Origin: an uncultured Bacilli bacterium
GTDB lineage: Bacteria > Bacillota_I > Bacilli_A > RF39 > UBA660
Length of the DNA stretch: 64,000 bases
Assembly (NCBI GenBank): GCA_934119955.1
Contig: CAKOSZ010000004.1
Span: 67,021-131,020, forward strand
Reading direction: 5' to 3'
The translations under genes and the position numbers were made by a program. The notes under the pieces were generated by a model. It was given only the letters and a program-made list of their open reading frames with translations. It searched no databases and was not told the origin of the DNA. Below, piece after piece: positions 1 to 8,539 of this stretch. The stretch's first letter is position 1; each line of letters begins with the position of its first letter.

Positions 1-1
1 A

Positions 2-568
2 TCAACAATAGTTTTAATAGGTTTTATAACAGGTTTTATATTTTCTAATATTTTAAGTTATAGTGATCATCAAGCGATAAGCGAAGTATTAAAAAAATAT
101 TTTTTAGGAATAAAAAATAATTTAGATATAAATTACTTAGGTAATTTTTTAAATACATTTAGTATAAATTACTTATATATGATATTAATTTGGGTTTTTG
201 GTATATCTATAATAGGAATTATTTTAAATCCTTTTATTTTATATTTTAAAAGTTTTATTATAGGTTTTTCATGTGGTATTATAATATCTGTTTATAGTTA
301 TCTTGGAATACTTGGAAGTATATTATATATATTTCCTCATTTATTAATTAATTTAATTATTTATATATTATTATCTTTTTATGGTATGAAATTATCAATT
401 CTCTTATTTAAGTCTTTATTTTTAAAAAAACAGTTTAATTTTCCGGATTTTATGAAAAAATATCTAAAAATTTTATTGTTTTCCGGGGTAATTTTATTAA
501 TTTCAGCTATTTATGAAACATTTTTAAGTAATTTTGTTATGAAACTTTTTACAATCTTTCTAAAATAG
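2..568 (+). CDS. spoIIM: Stage II sporulation protein M (SpoIIM)-like membrane protein, 5' end cut by the window
   Basis: The frame is open from position 2, well before its first ATG at 179, so this is the C-terminal part (about 188 residues) of a gene that starts outside the window. It shows a hydrophobic segment, a soluble stretch with a DHQAISEVLKKYF motif, then three or four membrane helices. This is the topology of the SpoIIM/DUF95 family, which acts with SpoIID and SpoIIP in peptidoglycan remodelling during engulfment; homologues also persist in non-sporulating relatives. It ends just upstream of the mnmA promoter and its stop codon (566-568) lies inside that promoter. The family call rests on topology and composition and I am moderately confident of it. 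Confidence 0.6.
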   Translation, partial: STIVLIGFITGFIFSNILSYSDHQAISEVLKKYFLGIKNNLDINYLGNFLNTFSINYLYMILIWVFGISIIGIILNPFILYFKSFIIGFSCGIIISVYSYLGILGSILYIFPHLLINLIIYILLSFYGMKLSILLFKSLFLKKQFNFPDFMKKYLKILLFSGVILLISAIYETFLSNFVMKLFTIFLK

Positions 569-576
569 TGTATAAT
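548..576 (+). promoter_or_regulatory. Sigma-A promoter of mnmA
   Basis: TTTACA at 548-553 and a perfect TATAAT at 571-576 are separated by 17 bp. Transcription would start near 583, about 15 nt before the mnmA ATG. The promoter overlaps the end of spoIIM. Confidence 0.75.
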
Positions 577-597
577 ATTAGTGTTTGTGGTGATATT

Positions 598-1707
598 ATG
601 AAGAAAAAAGTAGTTATTGGAATGTCAGGAGGAGTAGATTCCTCAGTTGCAGCAATTATTCTAAAAAATCAAGGTTATGAAGTAATAGGGTTATTTATGC
701 GTAATTGGGACAGCAGTATTAATAACGATTATTTAGGTAATCCCAATTTAAATAACAATATTTGTCCGCAAGAACAAGATTATAATGATGCTAAAATGGT
801 ATGTGATAAGTTAGGTATACCACTTCATCGAATTGATTTTGTTAAAGAGTACTGGGATTATGTTTTTACCTATTTTTTAGATGAATTAAAAGTAGGAAGA
901 ACACCAAACCCTGATATTATGTGTAACAAATATATTAAATTTGATTTATTTATCAAAGAGGCTAAAAGATTAGGGGCAGATTATATTGCAACTGGTCATT
1001 ATGCAAGAATTAAAGATGGAGAATTATTAAGAGGAATAGATGATAATAAGGATCAAACTTATTTTTTATCACAACTTAGTAAAGAACAGCTTAAAAATGT
1101 TTTGTTTCCAGTTGGGGATATAAAAAAAGAAGAAGTTAGAAAAATAGCCATGTCATATGATTTAATAACCGCTAAAAAAAAGGATTCAACGGGAATTTGT
1201 TTTATTGGAGAACGTAACTTCCAAAACTTTTTAAAAAATTATTTACCAAGTATGCCAGGAATGGTTGTAGATATTGAAAACAATAAAGTAATAGGTAAAC
1301 ACGAAGGACTTATGTATTATACAATAGGGCAGAGAAAAGGCCTTAATATTGGTGGTAACAGTGATAAAATGTTTGTAGTTGGAAAAAACTTAGAAAAAAA
1401 CATTTTATATGTAGCCTTTGGTAGTGATAATGAATACTTAAAAAGTGATAGTTGTTTAGTTTATAATATGAATTTTATAAGTGATTTAAGGCCAACTAAC
1501 TTAACGGCTAAGTTTCGTTATCGCCAAGCAGATATTCCAGTTAAAGTTGAGTATTTAAATGATTTTGAAATAATTGTTAGATATGATAATGTTAAGGCTG
1601 TAACACCTGGACAAGCCTGTGTTTTATACTTAGGGGATATTTGTCTTGGTGGAGGAATAATTAAAGAAGTTAGACGTGAAAATGTCAAATTGTGGTACTT
1701 ATTATAG
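598..1707 (+). CDS. mnmA: tRNA-specific 2-thiouridylase MnmA
   Basis: This cytoplasmic enzyme makes 2-thiouridine at wobble position 34 of Lys, Glu and Gln tRNAs, using ATP and sulfur relayed from a cysteine desulfurase. The 369-residue product has the PP-loop SGGVDSS at residues 10-16, the catalytic Cys109 in NPDIMCNKYIKF, and the second catalytic cysteine Cys201 in TGICFIGER. The length is typical for the family. I chose the ATG at 598 because MKKKVVIGMSGG is the usual N-terminus and GGTGAT lies just upstream. The frame extends to a GTG at 568, but that would sit inside the promoter. It has its own promoter at 548-576. Confidence 0.97.
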   Translation: MKKKVVIGMSGGVDSSVAAIILKNQGYEVIGLFMRNWDSSINNDYLGNPNLNNNICPQEQDYNDAKMVCDKLGIPLHRIDFVKEYWDYVFTYFLDELKVGRTPNPDIMCNKYIKFDLFIKEAKRLGADYIATGHYARIKDGELLRGIDDNKDQTYFLSQLSKEQLKNVLFPVGDIKKEEVRKIAMSYDLITAKKKDSTGICFIGERNFQNFLKNYLPSMPGMVVDIENNKVIGKHEGLMYYTIGQRKGLNIGGNSDKMFVVGKNLEKNILYVAFGSDNEYLKSDSCLVYNMNFISDLRPTNLTAKFRYRQADIPVKVEYLNDFEIIVRYDNVKAVTPGQACVLYLGDICLGGGIIKEVRRENVKLWYLL

Positions 1708-1754
1708 TAAAATAAAAAATTGCTTGACATTTTAAAGTAAATTACTAAATTTGA

Positions 1755-1782
1755 TTGACAAATTGAGAGAAAATGATAAAAT
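1755..1782 (+). promoter_or_regulatory. Promoter of the HTH-protein gene
   Basis: TTGACA at 1755-1760 is followed after 16 bp by TAAAAT at 1777-1782, preceded by TG in the extended -10 position. An AGGAGGT Shine-Dalgarno follows at 1789-1795. A second TTGACA near 1724 has no good partner. Confidence 0.7.
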
Positions 1783-1802
1783 ATTTTTAGGAGGTACTAG
1801 GG

Positions 1803-2570
1803 ATGAGTAAAGTTAGTAATATACTATCCGAAATAGGAGTTTCAAAAGTAAGATTAGCAAAATATTTAGGAGTATCAAGACAAATGTTATATAACTATTT
1901 AGCTCTTGATAAAATTGAGGATTGGCCTAGTGAAAAGGCAACAAGATTAATGCAATTATTAGAAATTAAAAGTGAAAATGATTTAGACAATATGGTAATA
2001 GATGGCGAGTACATTATTAAAATTGATACTAAATTAAATGAAGGTGTAAAAGTCGCATTATCAGGTAATAGTTTAATAGATTTAAAAGGATTTAATCGTA
2101 AAGAATTAGAAGTTTTAACTGATATAATTTCTCTTTTAAAAGATAGATTAAGAGATGATCATACAAAAGATACTTATAATACTTATGTGTATTTATATCA
2201 TTATTTACAGAGTATGGAAAATAATAAAGAATTAAAGTATTTACTTTGTTTTATTTCAAAATTAATGGGATTTACCGATCCAATGGAGTTTTTGTTTAAT
2301 CAAGACCAACAATTTAATTTTGAAAGTATAATTTTCAGTGCATTTACTTTATACAATAATGGAGGAGCATCTAAGAGTAAAATTGTTGATTGTCACAAAA
2401 GATTTGTACAAGAAATAGATAAAAAACATGAAGAAAAATTATCAAGAACCCAGGAATTATACATCGTACGTGATCAAGCCTTAAAAGAACTTGGATATTC
2501 TAATATAACTGAGGAAAATGCCCGTGAAGTTTTAGAAAAAATTGCTGAAATTCAATCACGTGGGGTATAA
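1803..2570 (+). CDS. Helix-turn-helix protein of unknown function
   Basis: The product has 255 residues. Residues 1-60 look like a small DNA-binding domain: LAKYLGVSRQMLYNYLA reads as a helix-turn-helix of the Xre/phage-repressor type. The rest is mixed helical and charged, with no domain I recognise. AGGAGGT lies 7 nt upstream of the ATG. A 40-nt gap separates it from the small membrane protein downstream, so the two are probably one transcript ending at the terminator at 2855. It lies directly before the CRISPR-Cas locus, but that terminator separates them, so a role in regulating cas genes is only speculation. Confidence 0.6.
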   Translation: MSKVSNILSEIGVSKVRLAKYLGVSRQMLYNYLALDKIEDWPSEKATRLMQLLEIKSENDLDNMVIDGEYIIKIDTKLNEGVKVALSGNSLIDLKGFNRKELEVLTDIISLLKDRLRDDHTKDTYNTYVYLYHYLQSMENNKELKYLLCFISKLMGFTDPMEFLFNQDQQFNFESIIFSAFTLYNNGGASKSKIVDCHKRFVQEIDKKHEEKLSRTQELYIVRDQALKELGYSNITEENAREVLEKIAEIQSRGV

Positions 2571-2610
2571 AAAATAAAAAAATGAGAAGAATAAAAAGGG
2601 TAGGAGTATT

Positions 2611-2859
2611 ATGTTAAATTTATTAGAAAATGCCGTAACTTATAATGACACATCATGGGAAATGACTTTCTATTTTGTAGCAGTATTAGCACTTTTAATT
2701 GGAATGTTTTGGACTTATTATAATGTTTTCTTAAAAAGAAGAAGTAAAAAAAGCAGAAAAGAATTAACTGAAAATATTATTTATAATAATCCCGAAGATA
2801 CAATTGAAGAAAGTTATAAAGATAATAAGAAAACTAAAAAATATAAAAAAATCAAATAG
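2611..2859 (+). CDS. Small single-pass membrane protein, unknown function
   Basis: The product has 82 residues. After a short N-terminal segment, residues about 19-40 (MTFYFVAVLALLIGMFWTYY) form one membrane helix, followed by a strongly basic region (KRRSKKSRKE) and a charged, Lys-rich tail. The basic side suggests the tail is cytoplasmic. A GGTAGGAG ribosome-binding site precedes the ATG. The stop codon is inside the following terminator. I do not recognise a family. Confidence 0.6.
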   Translation: MLNLLENAVTYNDTSWEMTFYFVAVLALLIGMFWTYYNVFLKRRSKKSRKELTENIIYNNPEDTIEESYKDNKKTKKYKKIK

Positions 2860-2877
2860 CAAATTGCTATTTTTTTT
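2855..2877 (+). terminator. Rho-independent terminator after the HTH/membrane protein pair
   Basis: AATAGC (2855-2860) pairs with GCTATT (2866-2871) around a 5-nt loop and is followed by a T run to 2877. It overlaps the stop codon of the 82-residue protein. Confidence 0.8.
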
Positions 2878-2892
2878 GTAAATTTTTATTAG

Positions 2893-2937
2893 TTTTTGGT
2901 AAAAAATCATCCATTTTAAAAGAAATATTACCAAAAA
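2893..2937. repeat. 10-bp inverted repeat upstream of the cas operon
   Basis: TTTTTGGTAA at 2893-2902 is exactly complementary to TTACCAAAAA at 2928-2937, with 25 nt between. It lies about 50 bp upstream of the putative cas promoter and has no T run placed for termination. It may be a protein-binding site or mRNA structure; its function is unknown. Confidence 0.45.
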
Positions 2938-2989
2938 TGGACAAAAAACGACAATTCAAGTAATTATTAATTAAAATAATTTAAAAGTA

Positions 2990-2998
2990 TGATATACT
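2990..2998 (+). promoter_or_regulatory. Possible extended -10 promoter of the cas operon
   Basis: TGATATACT at 2990-2998 fits an extended -10 element; the -35 region (about 2970-2975) is weak. A transcript from here would run through the whole reverse complement of the tracrRNA before reaching cas9. I saw no better + strand promoter between here and 3189. Confidence 0.45.
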
Positions 2999-3041
2999 CT
3001 AATTGGGTAGGTTATATTTTAAAAAAATAATAAAATTTTAG

Positions 3042-3152
3042 AAAAAAAAGAACTGGCTAAACCAGTTCCCACATAAAGTGTAAATATTTAGACTAAGCGT
3101 TTAAGCTTTGCTTTATTTTAACTCTCTATGACATCTTAAATGGTATTAAGAC
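3042..3152 (-). ncRNA. tracrRNA of the type II-A CRISPR system
   Basis: Read on the minus strand, the RNA begins at about 3152 with an anti-repeat (3152-3115) complementary to the 36-nt CRISPR repeat with a few G-U pairs. The upper stem GUCAUAG/CUAUGAC is perfect, an internal bulge follows, and the lower stem UUAAAA pairs with the repeat's UUUUAG end. Next come AGTTAAAATAA, as in the streptococcal nexus region, a small AAGC-AAA-GCTT hairpin, an AT-rich hairpin, and the terminator GAACTGG-CTAAA-CCAGTTC (plus-strand 3050-3068) with eight U residues. The length is about 111 nt. A very good promoter lies directly upstream at 3159-3187. Confidence 0.9.
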
Positions 3153-3158
3153 AATTAA

Positions 3159-3187
3159 AATATAACATATGGTAGGAGGTATGTCAA
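3159..3187 (-). promoter_or_regulatory. Promoter of the tracrRNA, overlapping the cas9 ribosome-binding site
   Basis: On the minus strand a perfect TTGACA (3187-3182) is followed after 17 nt by TATATT (3164-3159), with TG in the extended -10 position. The predicted start, about 7 nt downstream, falls on the first base of the anti-repeat. The -35 box lies between the cas9 AGGAGGT and its ATG. Confidence 0.85.
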
Positions 3188-3188
3188 T

Positions 3189-6100
3189 ATGAAAAATGAA
3201 AAAAATGAAAATAAACCTTATAATATAGGTCTTGATATTGGAACAACATCAGTAGGATGGGCTGTTGTCGATGATAATTTTAATATTATTAAAAAAGGAA
3301 ATAAAAGAACTCCTTTATGGGGAGTAAGGTTATTTGATGAAGCCCAAACAGCCCAAGTAACAAGAGGCTTTCGTTCAAATAAAAGAAGATACAAAAGAAG
3401 ACGCGAAAGAATAAAACTACTTCAAGAAATATTTAAACCAGAAATAGATAAGGTTGACAAGGATTTTTTTAATAAACTAAATACTAGTAATATAAGTAAT
3501 AAAGATAAAAATAATAAAAAATATAATCTAACAGACTTTGATAAAAAAGAAATATTTAGTAATTTAATAAGAGAAAAAATAGTAGATACAAATGGTAAAC
3601 TTACTTGTCTTGATAATAAATACCCAACTATTTATCATTTAAGAAAAGACTTAATGGAAACTGATGAAAAGAAAGACATTAGACTTATTTATTTAGCAAT
3701 GCATCATATGATTAAATATCGCGGAAATTTCAATTATAATATTGATAATTTTGATATTAATAATCTTGATATAATTGGAAAATTAATTGAAGTATTAGAA
3801 AGTTTTTTGAATTTAGAAACTGATATTATTATGTACCAAGAAGATCCAAATAGAGAAGAGTTAAATACATTTGCTGATATTTTGAATGAAAAAAGTAAAA
3901 AAGATAGACAAAAATTATATGAAAAATATTTCTATAACTACTTTAATAAAAACGTAAGTAAGGAATTTGCAAATAGTTTAGTAGGTTATAAATTTAATTT
4001 AGCAACTCTTTTTGGAGTAGAATTAGATAAGGAAGTAAAAATAGAATTTGATAGTTCAACTTTTGATGAAAAAATAAATGAAGTTGAAGGAATAGATGAT
4101 TTAATCGAACCAATTTATTTACTTAAAGAATTATATGATATGTTATCTTTAAAAGAAATATTTAAAGATGAAAAAAGTTGTAGCATTTCAAGATTAATGG
4201 TTAGATACTATGATACACATAAAAATGATTTACATGAATTAAAAGAGTTGTTAAGACCATATAGAAGTTATTTTAAAAAAATATTTAAAACAAAACCTAA
4301 GATAGAAAATATTAAAGATGCTTGTTTATATGATAGATATATAAATAACAATATTTCTTATGATGAGTTTACTAAGGAAATTACAAATATTTTAGATGTA
4401 ATTAAAAACAACGAAAATAATAATATAATAGATGATATAAAGGAAAAAATATCATTTGGTAATTATATTCCAAGAATAACTGATACAGGAAATGGTAAAT
4501 ATCCTTATCAAATAAATGAAAAAGAATTAGAACTTATTATTAATAAGCAAGGAAAATATTATGATTTTTTAACTCATAAATTAGACGATGATACCTATAA
4601 AATAATAAAATTATTAACATTTAGAATACCATATTATGTTGGTCCTCTTGCAAGTAGTAATGATAGTAGATTTGCTTGGATGGTAAGAAATGATAATAAA
4701 AATGAAAAAATAACCCCCTTTAACTTTAATGAAATAGTAAATATTCATGAATCTGCTAAAAACTTTATTTATAGAATGCTTGGTCATTGTACTTATTTAT
4801 TAGATGAATTTCAAATACCTGCTAATTCAATTTTATATTCTAAATTTAAAGTATTAAATGAATTAAAACAAATTAAAATAAATGATAAAAGATTAGACCT
4901 AAATTTTCAACACAAAATATATGAAGAATTATTTTTAAAAGACAAAAGAACAATTACAGATACCATATTTAAAAATTATTTAAGAACTTGTGATGAACTA
5001 TCTATGTATATAACTTATGATGCAACTAATATTGATGTAAGAGGTTATTCAGCAGATAACAAATTTGCTAATAATATGAAACCTTATTTAGACTTTTTTG
5101 GTAAAAATGGAATATTAACAGATACCAATTTAAAAGAAGAAGATGCTGAAAAAATAATTGAACTTTTAACTGTTTTTGAAGATAAAAATATTGTAAAAGA
5201 AGAATTAAATATTTTATATCCTACTTTAAAAGATAAATTTACTAGAATTTTAAGTTTAAATTATAAAGGTTGGAGTGGTTTATCTAGAAAACTTATAGAA
5301 ACGCCTTATTATATTGATCCTGAAACTACTATTAAAAAATCTATTATGGATTTAATGTGGGAGACAACTGATAATTTCATGCAAATTATAAATGATAAAA
5401 AATATAATTTTCAAGAAATGATTAAAACAGAAAATAAACAAGAAGAAAAGAAGCTTGATTATAGTTTAGTTGAAGATTTAGCAACTTCTCCTGCTGTTAA
5501 AAGAGGAATATATCAATCACTTAAAATAGTAGATGAAATAGTAAATTATATGGGTTATAATCCAAATTATGTTTCAATTGAAATGTCTAGAAGTAATGAA
5601 AAGAAACAAAGAAGTAAAGATAGAAGAAAACAATTATTAAAATTATATGATGATAACAAGAAAAGTATTAATAATTATAGTATACTAAAAGAAGAACTTT
5701 CTAAAAGAGAAAAAATAGATACAGAAAAATTATTATTATATTTTAGACAAGAAGGAAAAAGTTTGTATTCAATGACTCCTCTTGATATTAAACATTTAGA
5801 ACAATATGATGTTGATCACATCTTACCTCAAACTTTGATAAAAGATGATTCAATAGATAACAAAGCCTTAGTTTTACAAGAAGAAAATCGAGCAAAAAGT
5901 GCTAATTTAGTTGTACCAAAAACATATCGTGATAAATGTGCTTCTTGGTGGAAACATTTAAAAGATATAAATTTAATTTCTAACAAAAAATATAATAATT
6001 TAATTAGATCAGGTTTTAATAATAAAGATATAGAAGGATTTATTAATAGACAATTAGTAGAAACTAGACAAATAACTAAACATGTTGCTAATATTATTAG

Positions 6101-7370
6101 TAATTTATATGATGATACCAAAATAATTTACTTAAAAGCCAATGTTTCACATGGTTATAGAGAAAGATTTAAATTATATAAATATAGAGATTTAAATGAC
6201 TACCATCATGCTCATGATGCATACCTTGCAGTAACACTTGGCTTATATCAAGAAAAATATTTAAAAAATAAAATTGATAAAATTGAACTTAAAAATTTAA
6301 TCGAAAAATTATTAGAAGAAAAAAGATATAAAGAATTAAGATACGGTTATGTTGTAAATAGCATTGATCAAGATTTTATGTTAGATGATAAAATAACAGG
6401 AGAAGTATTTAATATAGAAGACTTTACTAATACAATAGAAAATACTTTATATAGAAATGATATATTAATAAGCAAAAAAACCGAGATAAAAACGGGAAAA
6501 TTTTATAATCAAACTTTATATAAAAGAAATTCAGCCCATGCTAAAATAATGATAAAACAAAATAAAACAACTGATATATATGGTGGATATACTAGTTATG
6601 AATATTCATATGTAACATTAGTAAAATATTTAAAAAAAGATAAAGAAATAAAAAAATTAATTAATATACCAGTTGTTTTAACTAAACAGAAAAGTAGTAA
6701 GGACATAATTAATAATTACATAAAAGATGAACTAAAATGTGATAATTATGAAATTCTAATTGAGAAAATACCTATTAATACAGAAATAATATATTCAAAT
6801 CAAAACACTAATTTAGTTGGAAGTGCAGAAGTAAGCAATAATGTTCAATTCAAATTGAAAAAAACTGAACAAATTAAATATAAAAACTTATTAAATTTTA
6901 TTTTTAATTCGCATTATCCAGTATTTACAAAAGAAAAAGATAAATATTTATATGATAATATAGAATTTGACAGTTACGATTTATTTAAAGAATATATTTT
7001 AAAAGAATTTAACAATCAAATAAACAACTTTTATGATTTAATTTTGAATATTATGGAAAAAAATTATCCTTTATATGAAAGTGAATTAGAAAGATTAAAA
7101 GAAGTAAAATTTTCCGGTGAATTTAATAACCTTCAATTAATAATTTTAGATAAAAAAAGTCAAAACAAGGACAATGAAATTACAAAAGTAGAGGTTATCA
7201 AAGAAATACTTAAAATGTTAAAATGTAATTCAGTAAATGCAAATTTATCAAAATTAAATAAAACAGTTAAATTTACCAGTAGTGTAGGAAGAATTAGAAA
7301 GGTAATAACTAATGCCACTCTTGTTTATAAATCACCAACTGGTTTAAAAGAGAAAAAATATGAGTTTTAG
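3189..7370 (+). CDS. cas9: CRISPR-associated endonuclease Cas9, type II-A
   Basis: Cas9 is the RNA-guided double-strand DNA nuclease of type II systems and also takes part in spacer selection. The product has 1393 residues, in the range of type II-A enzymes. RuvC-I is GLDIGTTSVGW (Asp16) and the Arg-rich bridge helix covers about 59-79. RuvC-II is VSIEMSRSNEKKQRS (Glu798), the HNH motif is YDVDHILPQ (His877), and RuvC-III is YHHAHDAYLAV (His1009, Asp1010). All catalytic residues are present. The C-terminal 300 residues should hold the PAM-interacting domain. AGGAGGT precedes the ATG. The 3' end overlaps cas1 by 11 nt. The neighbouring csn2 fixes the subtype as II-A. Confidence 0.98.
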   Translation: MKNEKNENKPYNIGLDIGTTSVGWAVVDDNFNIIKKGNKRTPLWGVRLFDEAQTAQVTRGFRSNKRRYKRRRERIKLLQEIFKPEIDKVDKDFFNKLNTSNISNKDKNNKKYNLTDFDKKEIFSNLIREKIVDTNGKLTCLDNKYPTIYHLRKDLMETDEKKDIRLIYLAMHHMIKYRGNFNYNIDNFDINNLDIIGKLIEVLESFLNLETDIIMYQEDPNREELNTFADILNEKSKKDRQKLYEKYFYNYFNKNVSKEFANSLVGYKFNLATLFGVELDKEVKIEFDSSTFDEKINEVEGIDDLIEPIYLLKELYDMLSLKEIFKDEKSCSISRLMVRYYDTHKNDLHELKELLRPYRSYFKKIFKTKPKIENIKDACLYDRYINNNISYDEFTKEITNILDVIKNNENNNIIDDIKEKISFGNYIPRITDTGNGKYPYQINEKELELIINKQGKYYDFLTHKLDDDTYKIIKLLTFRIPYYVGPLASSNDSRFAWMVRNDNKNEKITPFNFNEIVNIHESAKNFIYRMLGHCTYLLDEFQIPANSILYSKFKVLNELKQIKINDKRLDLNFQHKIYEELFLKDKRTITDTIFKNYLRTCDELSMYITYDATNIDVRGYSADNKFANNMKPYLDFFGKNGILTDTNLKEEDAEKIIELLTVFEDKNIVKEELNILYPTLKDKFTRILSLNYKGWSGLSRKLIETPYYIDPETTIKKSIMDLMWETTDNFMQIINDKKYNFQEMIKTENKQEEKKLDYSLVEDLATSPAVKRGIYQSLKIVDEIVNYMGYNPNYVSIEMSRSNEKKQRSKDRRKQLLKLYDDNKKSINNYSILKEELSKREKIDTEKLLLYFRQEGKSLYSMTPLDIKHLEQYDVDHILPQTLIKDDSIDNKALVLQEENRAKSANLVVPKTYRDKCASWWKHLKDINLISNKKYNNLIRSGFNNKDIEGFINRQLVETRQITKHVANIISNLYDDTKIIYLKANVSHGYRERFKLYKYRDLNDYHHAHDAYLAVTLGLYQEKYLKNKIDKIELKNLIEKLLEEKRYKELRYGYVVNSIDQDFMLDDKITGEVFNIEDFTNTIENTLYRNDILISKKTEIKTGKFYNQTLYKRNSAHAKIMIKQNKTTDIYGGYTSYEYSYVTLVKYLKKDKEIKKLINIPVVLTKQKSSKDIINNYIKDELKCDNYEILIEKIPINTEIIYSNQNTNLVGSAEVSNNVQFKLKKTEQIKYKNLLNFIFNSHYPVFTKEKDKYLYDNIEFDSYDLFKEYILKEFNNQINNFYDLILNIMEKNYPLYESELERLKEVKFSGEFNNLQLIILDKKSQNKDNEITKVEVIKEILKMLKCNSVNANLSKLNKTVKFTSSVGRIRKVITNATLVYKSPTGLKEKKYEF

Positions 7371-8229
7371 AACAGTTGTAATTACTAAGCAAGCTAAAAT
7401 TAGTTACAAAAACAGATTTTTAGTAGTAAAACAAGATATAGATGAAAAATATATTCATTTAAGTGAAATAGATACAATTATAGTAGATTCTATTTCTGTA
7501 TCTATTTCTTCTTACTTACTAAAAGAACTTGCTGATAATAAAATAAATATAATATTTTGTGATGATAAGCATAATCCTTACGGAGAATTACAACCGTTTT
7601 ATTCAAGGCATAATTCAAGTAAAAAGATATTAGAACAAGTAAAATGGACTAATAAAGAAAAAGACTTAGTTTGGCAAGCAATTGTTAAAAATAAAATATT
7701 AAATCAAGCCTTGTTATTAAAGAAAATCAAAAGTAAACAACATGATTTAATTACAAGTTATATAAAAGAAGTTGCAATAGGTGATAAAACCAATAGAGAA
7801 GGACATGCTGCCAAAGTATATTTTAATTCGCTTTTTGGCAAGAATTTTGTAAGAGGTAATAATGATAAAATCAATGATTCTTTAAATTATGGCTATGCTA
7901 TTCTTTTATCAACTGTTAGTAAAGAAATAGTAAACAATGGTTATTTAACCCAACTTGGAATACATCATAAAAATGAATTTAATCCTTATAATTTAGCCTG
8001 TGATTTAATGGAACCTTTTAGAATTATAATAGATAGTTTTGTTTATTATAATAAAGATAAGGAATTAGATCCTAGTTTTAAATTAGATATAATAAACATT
8101 TTTAATAATGCTTATACTTTTAATAATAAAAAGTATACTTTAAAAGATATTATGGGATTATATGTTAAAAACACTCTTGATATCTTTAACAATAATAAAG
8201 AATATAAGGATTTTGTATATGAGGGATAG
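7360..8229 (+). CDS. cas1: CRISPR integrase Cas1, type II-A
   Basis: Cas1 is the catalytic subunit of the Cas1-Cas2 integrase that inserts new spacers at the leader end of the array. The 289-residue product carries the metal-binding triad Glu147 (NREGHAAKVYF), His203 (LGIHHKNEFNPYNLA) and Glu218 (DLMEPFR), at almost the same spacing as in streptococcal type II-A Cas1. The gene starts inside the end of cas9 and its end overlaps cas2, so all four cas genes should be translated from one mRNA. Confidence 0.97.
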   Translation: MSFRTVVITKQAKISYKNRFLVVKQDIDEKYIHLSEIDTIIVDSISVSISSYLLKELADNKINIIFCDDKHNPYGELQPFYSRHNSSKKILEQVKWTNKEKDLVWQAIVKNKILNQALLLKKIKSKQHDLITSYIKEVAIGDKTNREGHAAKVYFNSLFGKNFVRGNNDKINDSLNYGYAILLSTVSKEIVNNGYLTQLGIHHKNEFNPYNLACDLMEPFRIIIDSFVYYNKDKELDPSFKLDIINIFNNAYTFNNKKYTLKDIMGLYVKNTLDIFNNNKEYKDFVYEG

Positions 8230-8539
8230 AGTAGTGCGAGCAATAGTATTTTTTGATTTACCAAATGTTTATTTAAAAGATAGAAAAAATTACATAATAT
8301 TTAGAAAATATTTATTAAATGAAGGATTTTTAATGATGCAAGAATCTGTATATTCAAAAATTGTTTTAAATACCGAGCAAGCTAAATTATTAATCGAAAG
8401 AATAAGAAAAAAAGCCCCTAAAAAAGGAATAATTCAAGTTTTAACAATAACTGAAAAACAATATTCAAAAATAGAATTTATAAGTGGAGAAGTAAATACC
8501 AAAATAATTAATAATGAAGATAGGTTGGTTATATTATGA
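8219..8539 (+). CDS. cas2: CRISPR-associated protein Cas2
   Basis: Cas2 is the structural partner of Cas1 in the spacer-integration complex. I chose the ATG at 8219 (106 residues, MRDRVVRAIVFFDLP), because it gives the usual Cas2 N-terminus with the ferredoxin-like first strand and Asp, and an AAGGA site lies upstream. An ATG at 8162 in the same frame would lie far inside cas1 and add about 19 unrelated residues. The gene overlaps the end of cas1, and its TGA stop overlaps the csn2 ATG. Confidence 0.95.
   Translation: MRDRVVRAIVFFDLPNVYLKDRKNYIIFRKYLLNEGFLMMQESVYSKIVLNTEQAKLLIERIRKKAPKKGIIQVLTITEKQYSKIEFISGEVNTKIINNEDRLVIL

Noticed and set aside
568..597. N-terminal extension of MnmA from a GTG at 568
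   Set aside because: It overlaps the TATAAT promoter and lacks a ribosome-binding site; MKKKVVIGMSGG at 598 is the family start.
5828..6121. Minus-strand open frame of 97 codons within cas9
   Set aside because: It lies opposite the HNH region of cas9 and has no start signals; it is a by-product of AT-rich coding sequence.
8162..8218. Longer Cas2 starting at 8162
   Set aside because: It would begin deep inside cas1 and add residues unlike any Cas2; the ATG at 8219 has AAGGA upstream and the proper N-terminus.
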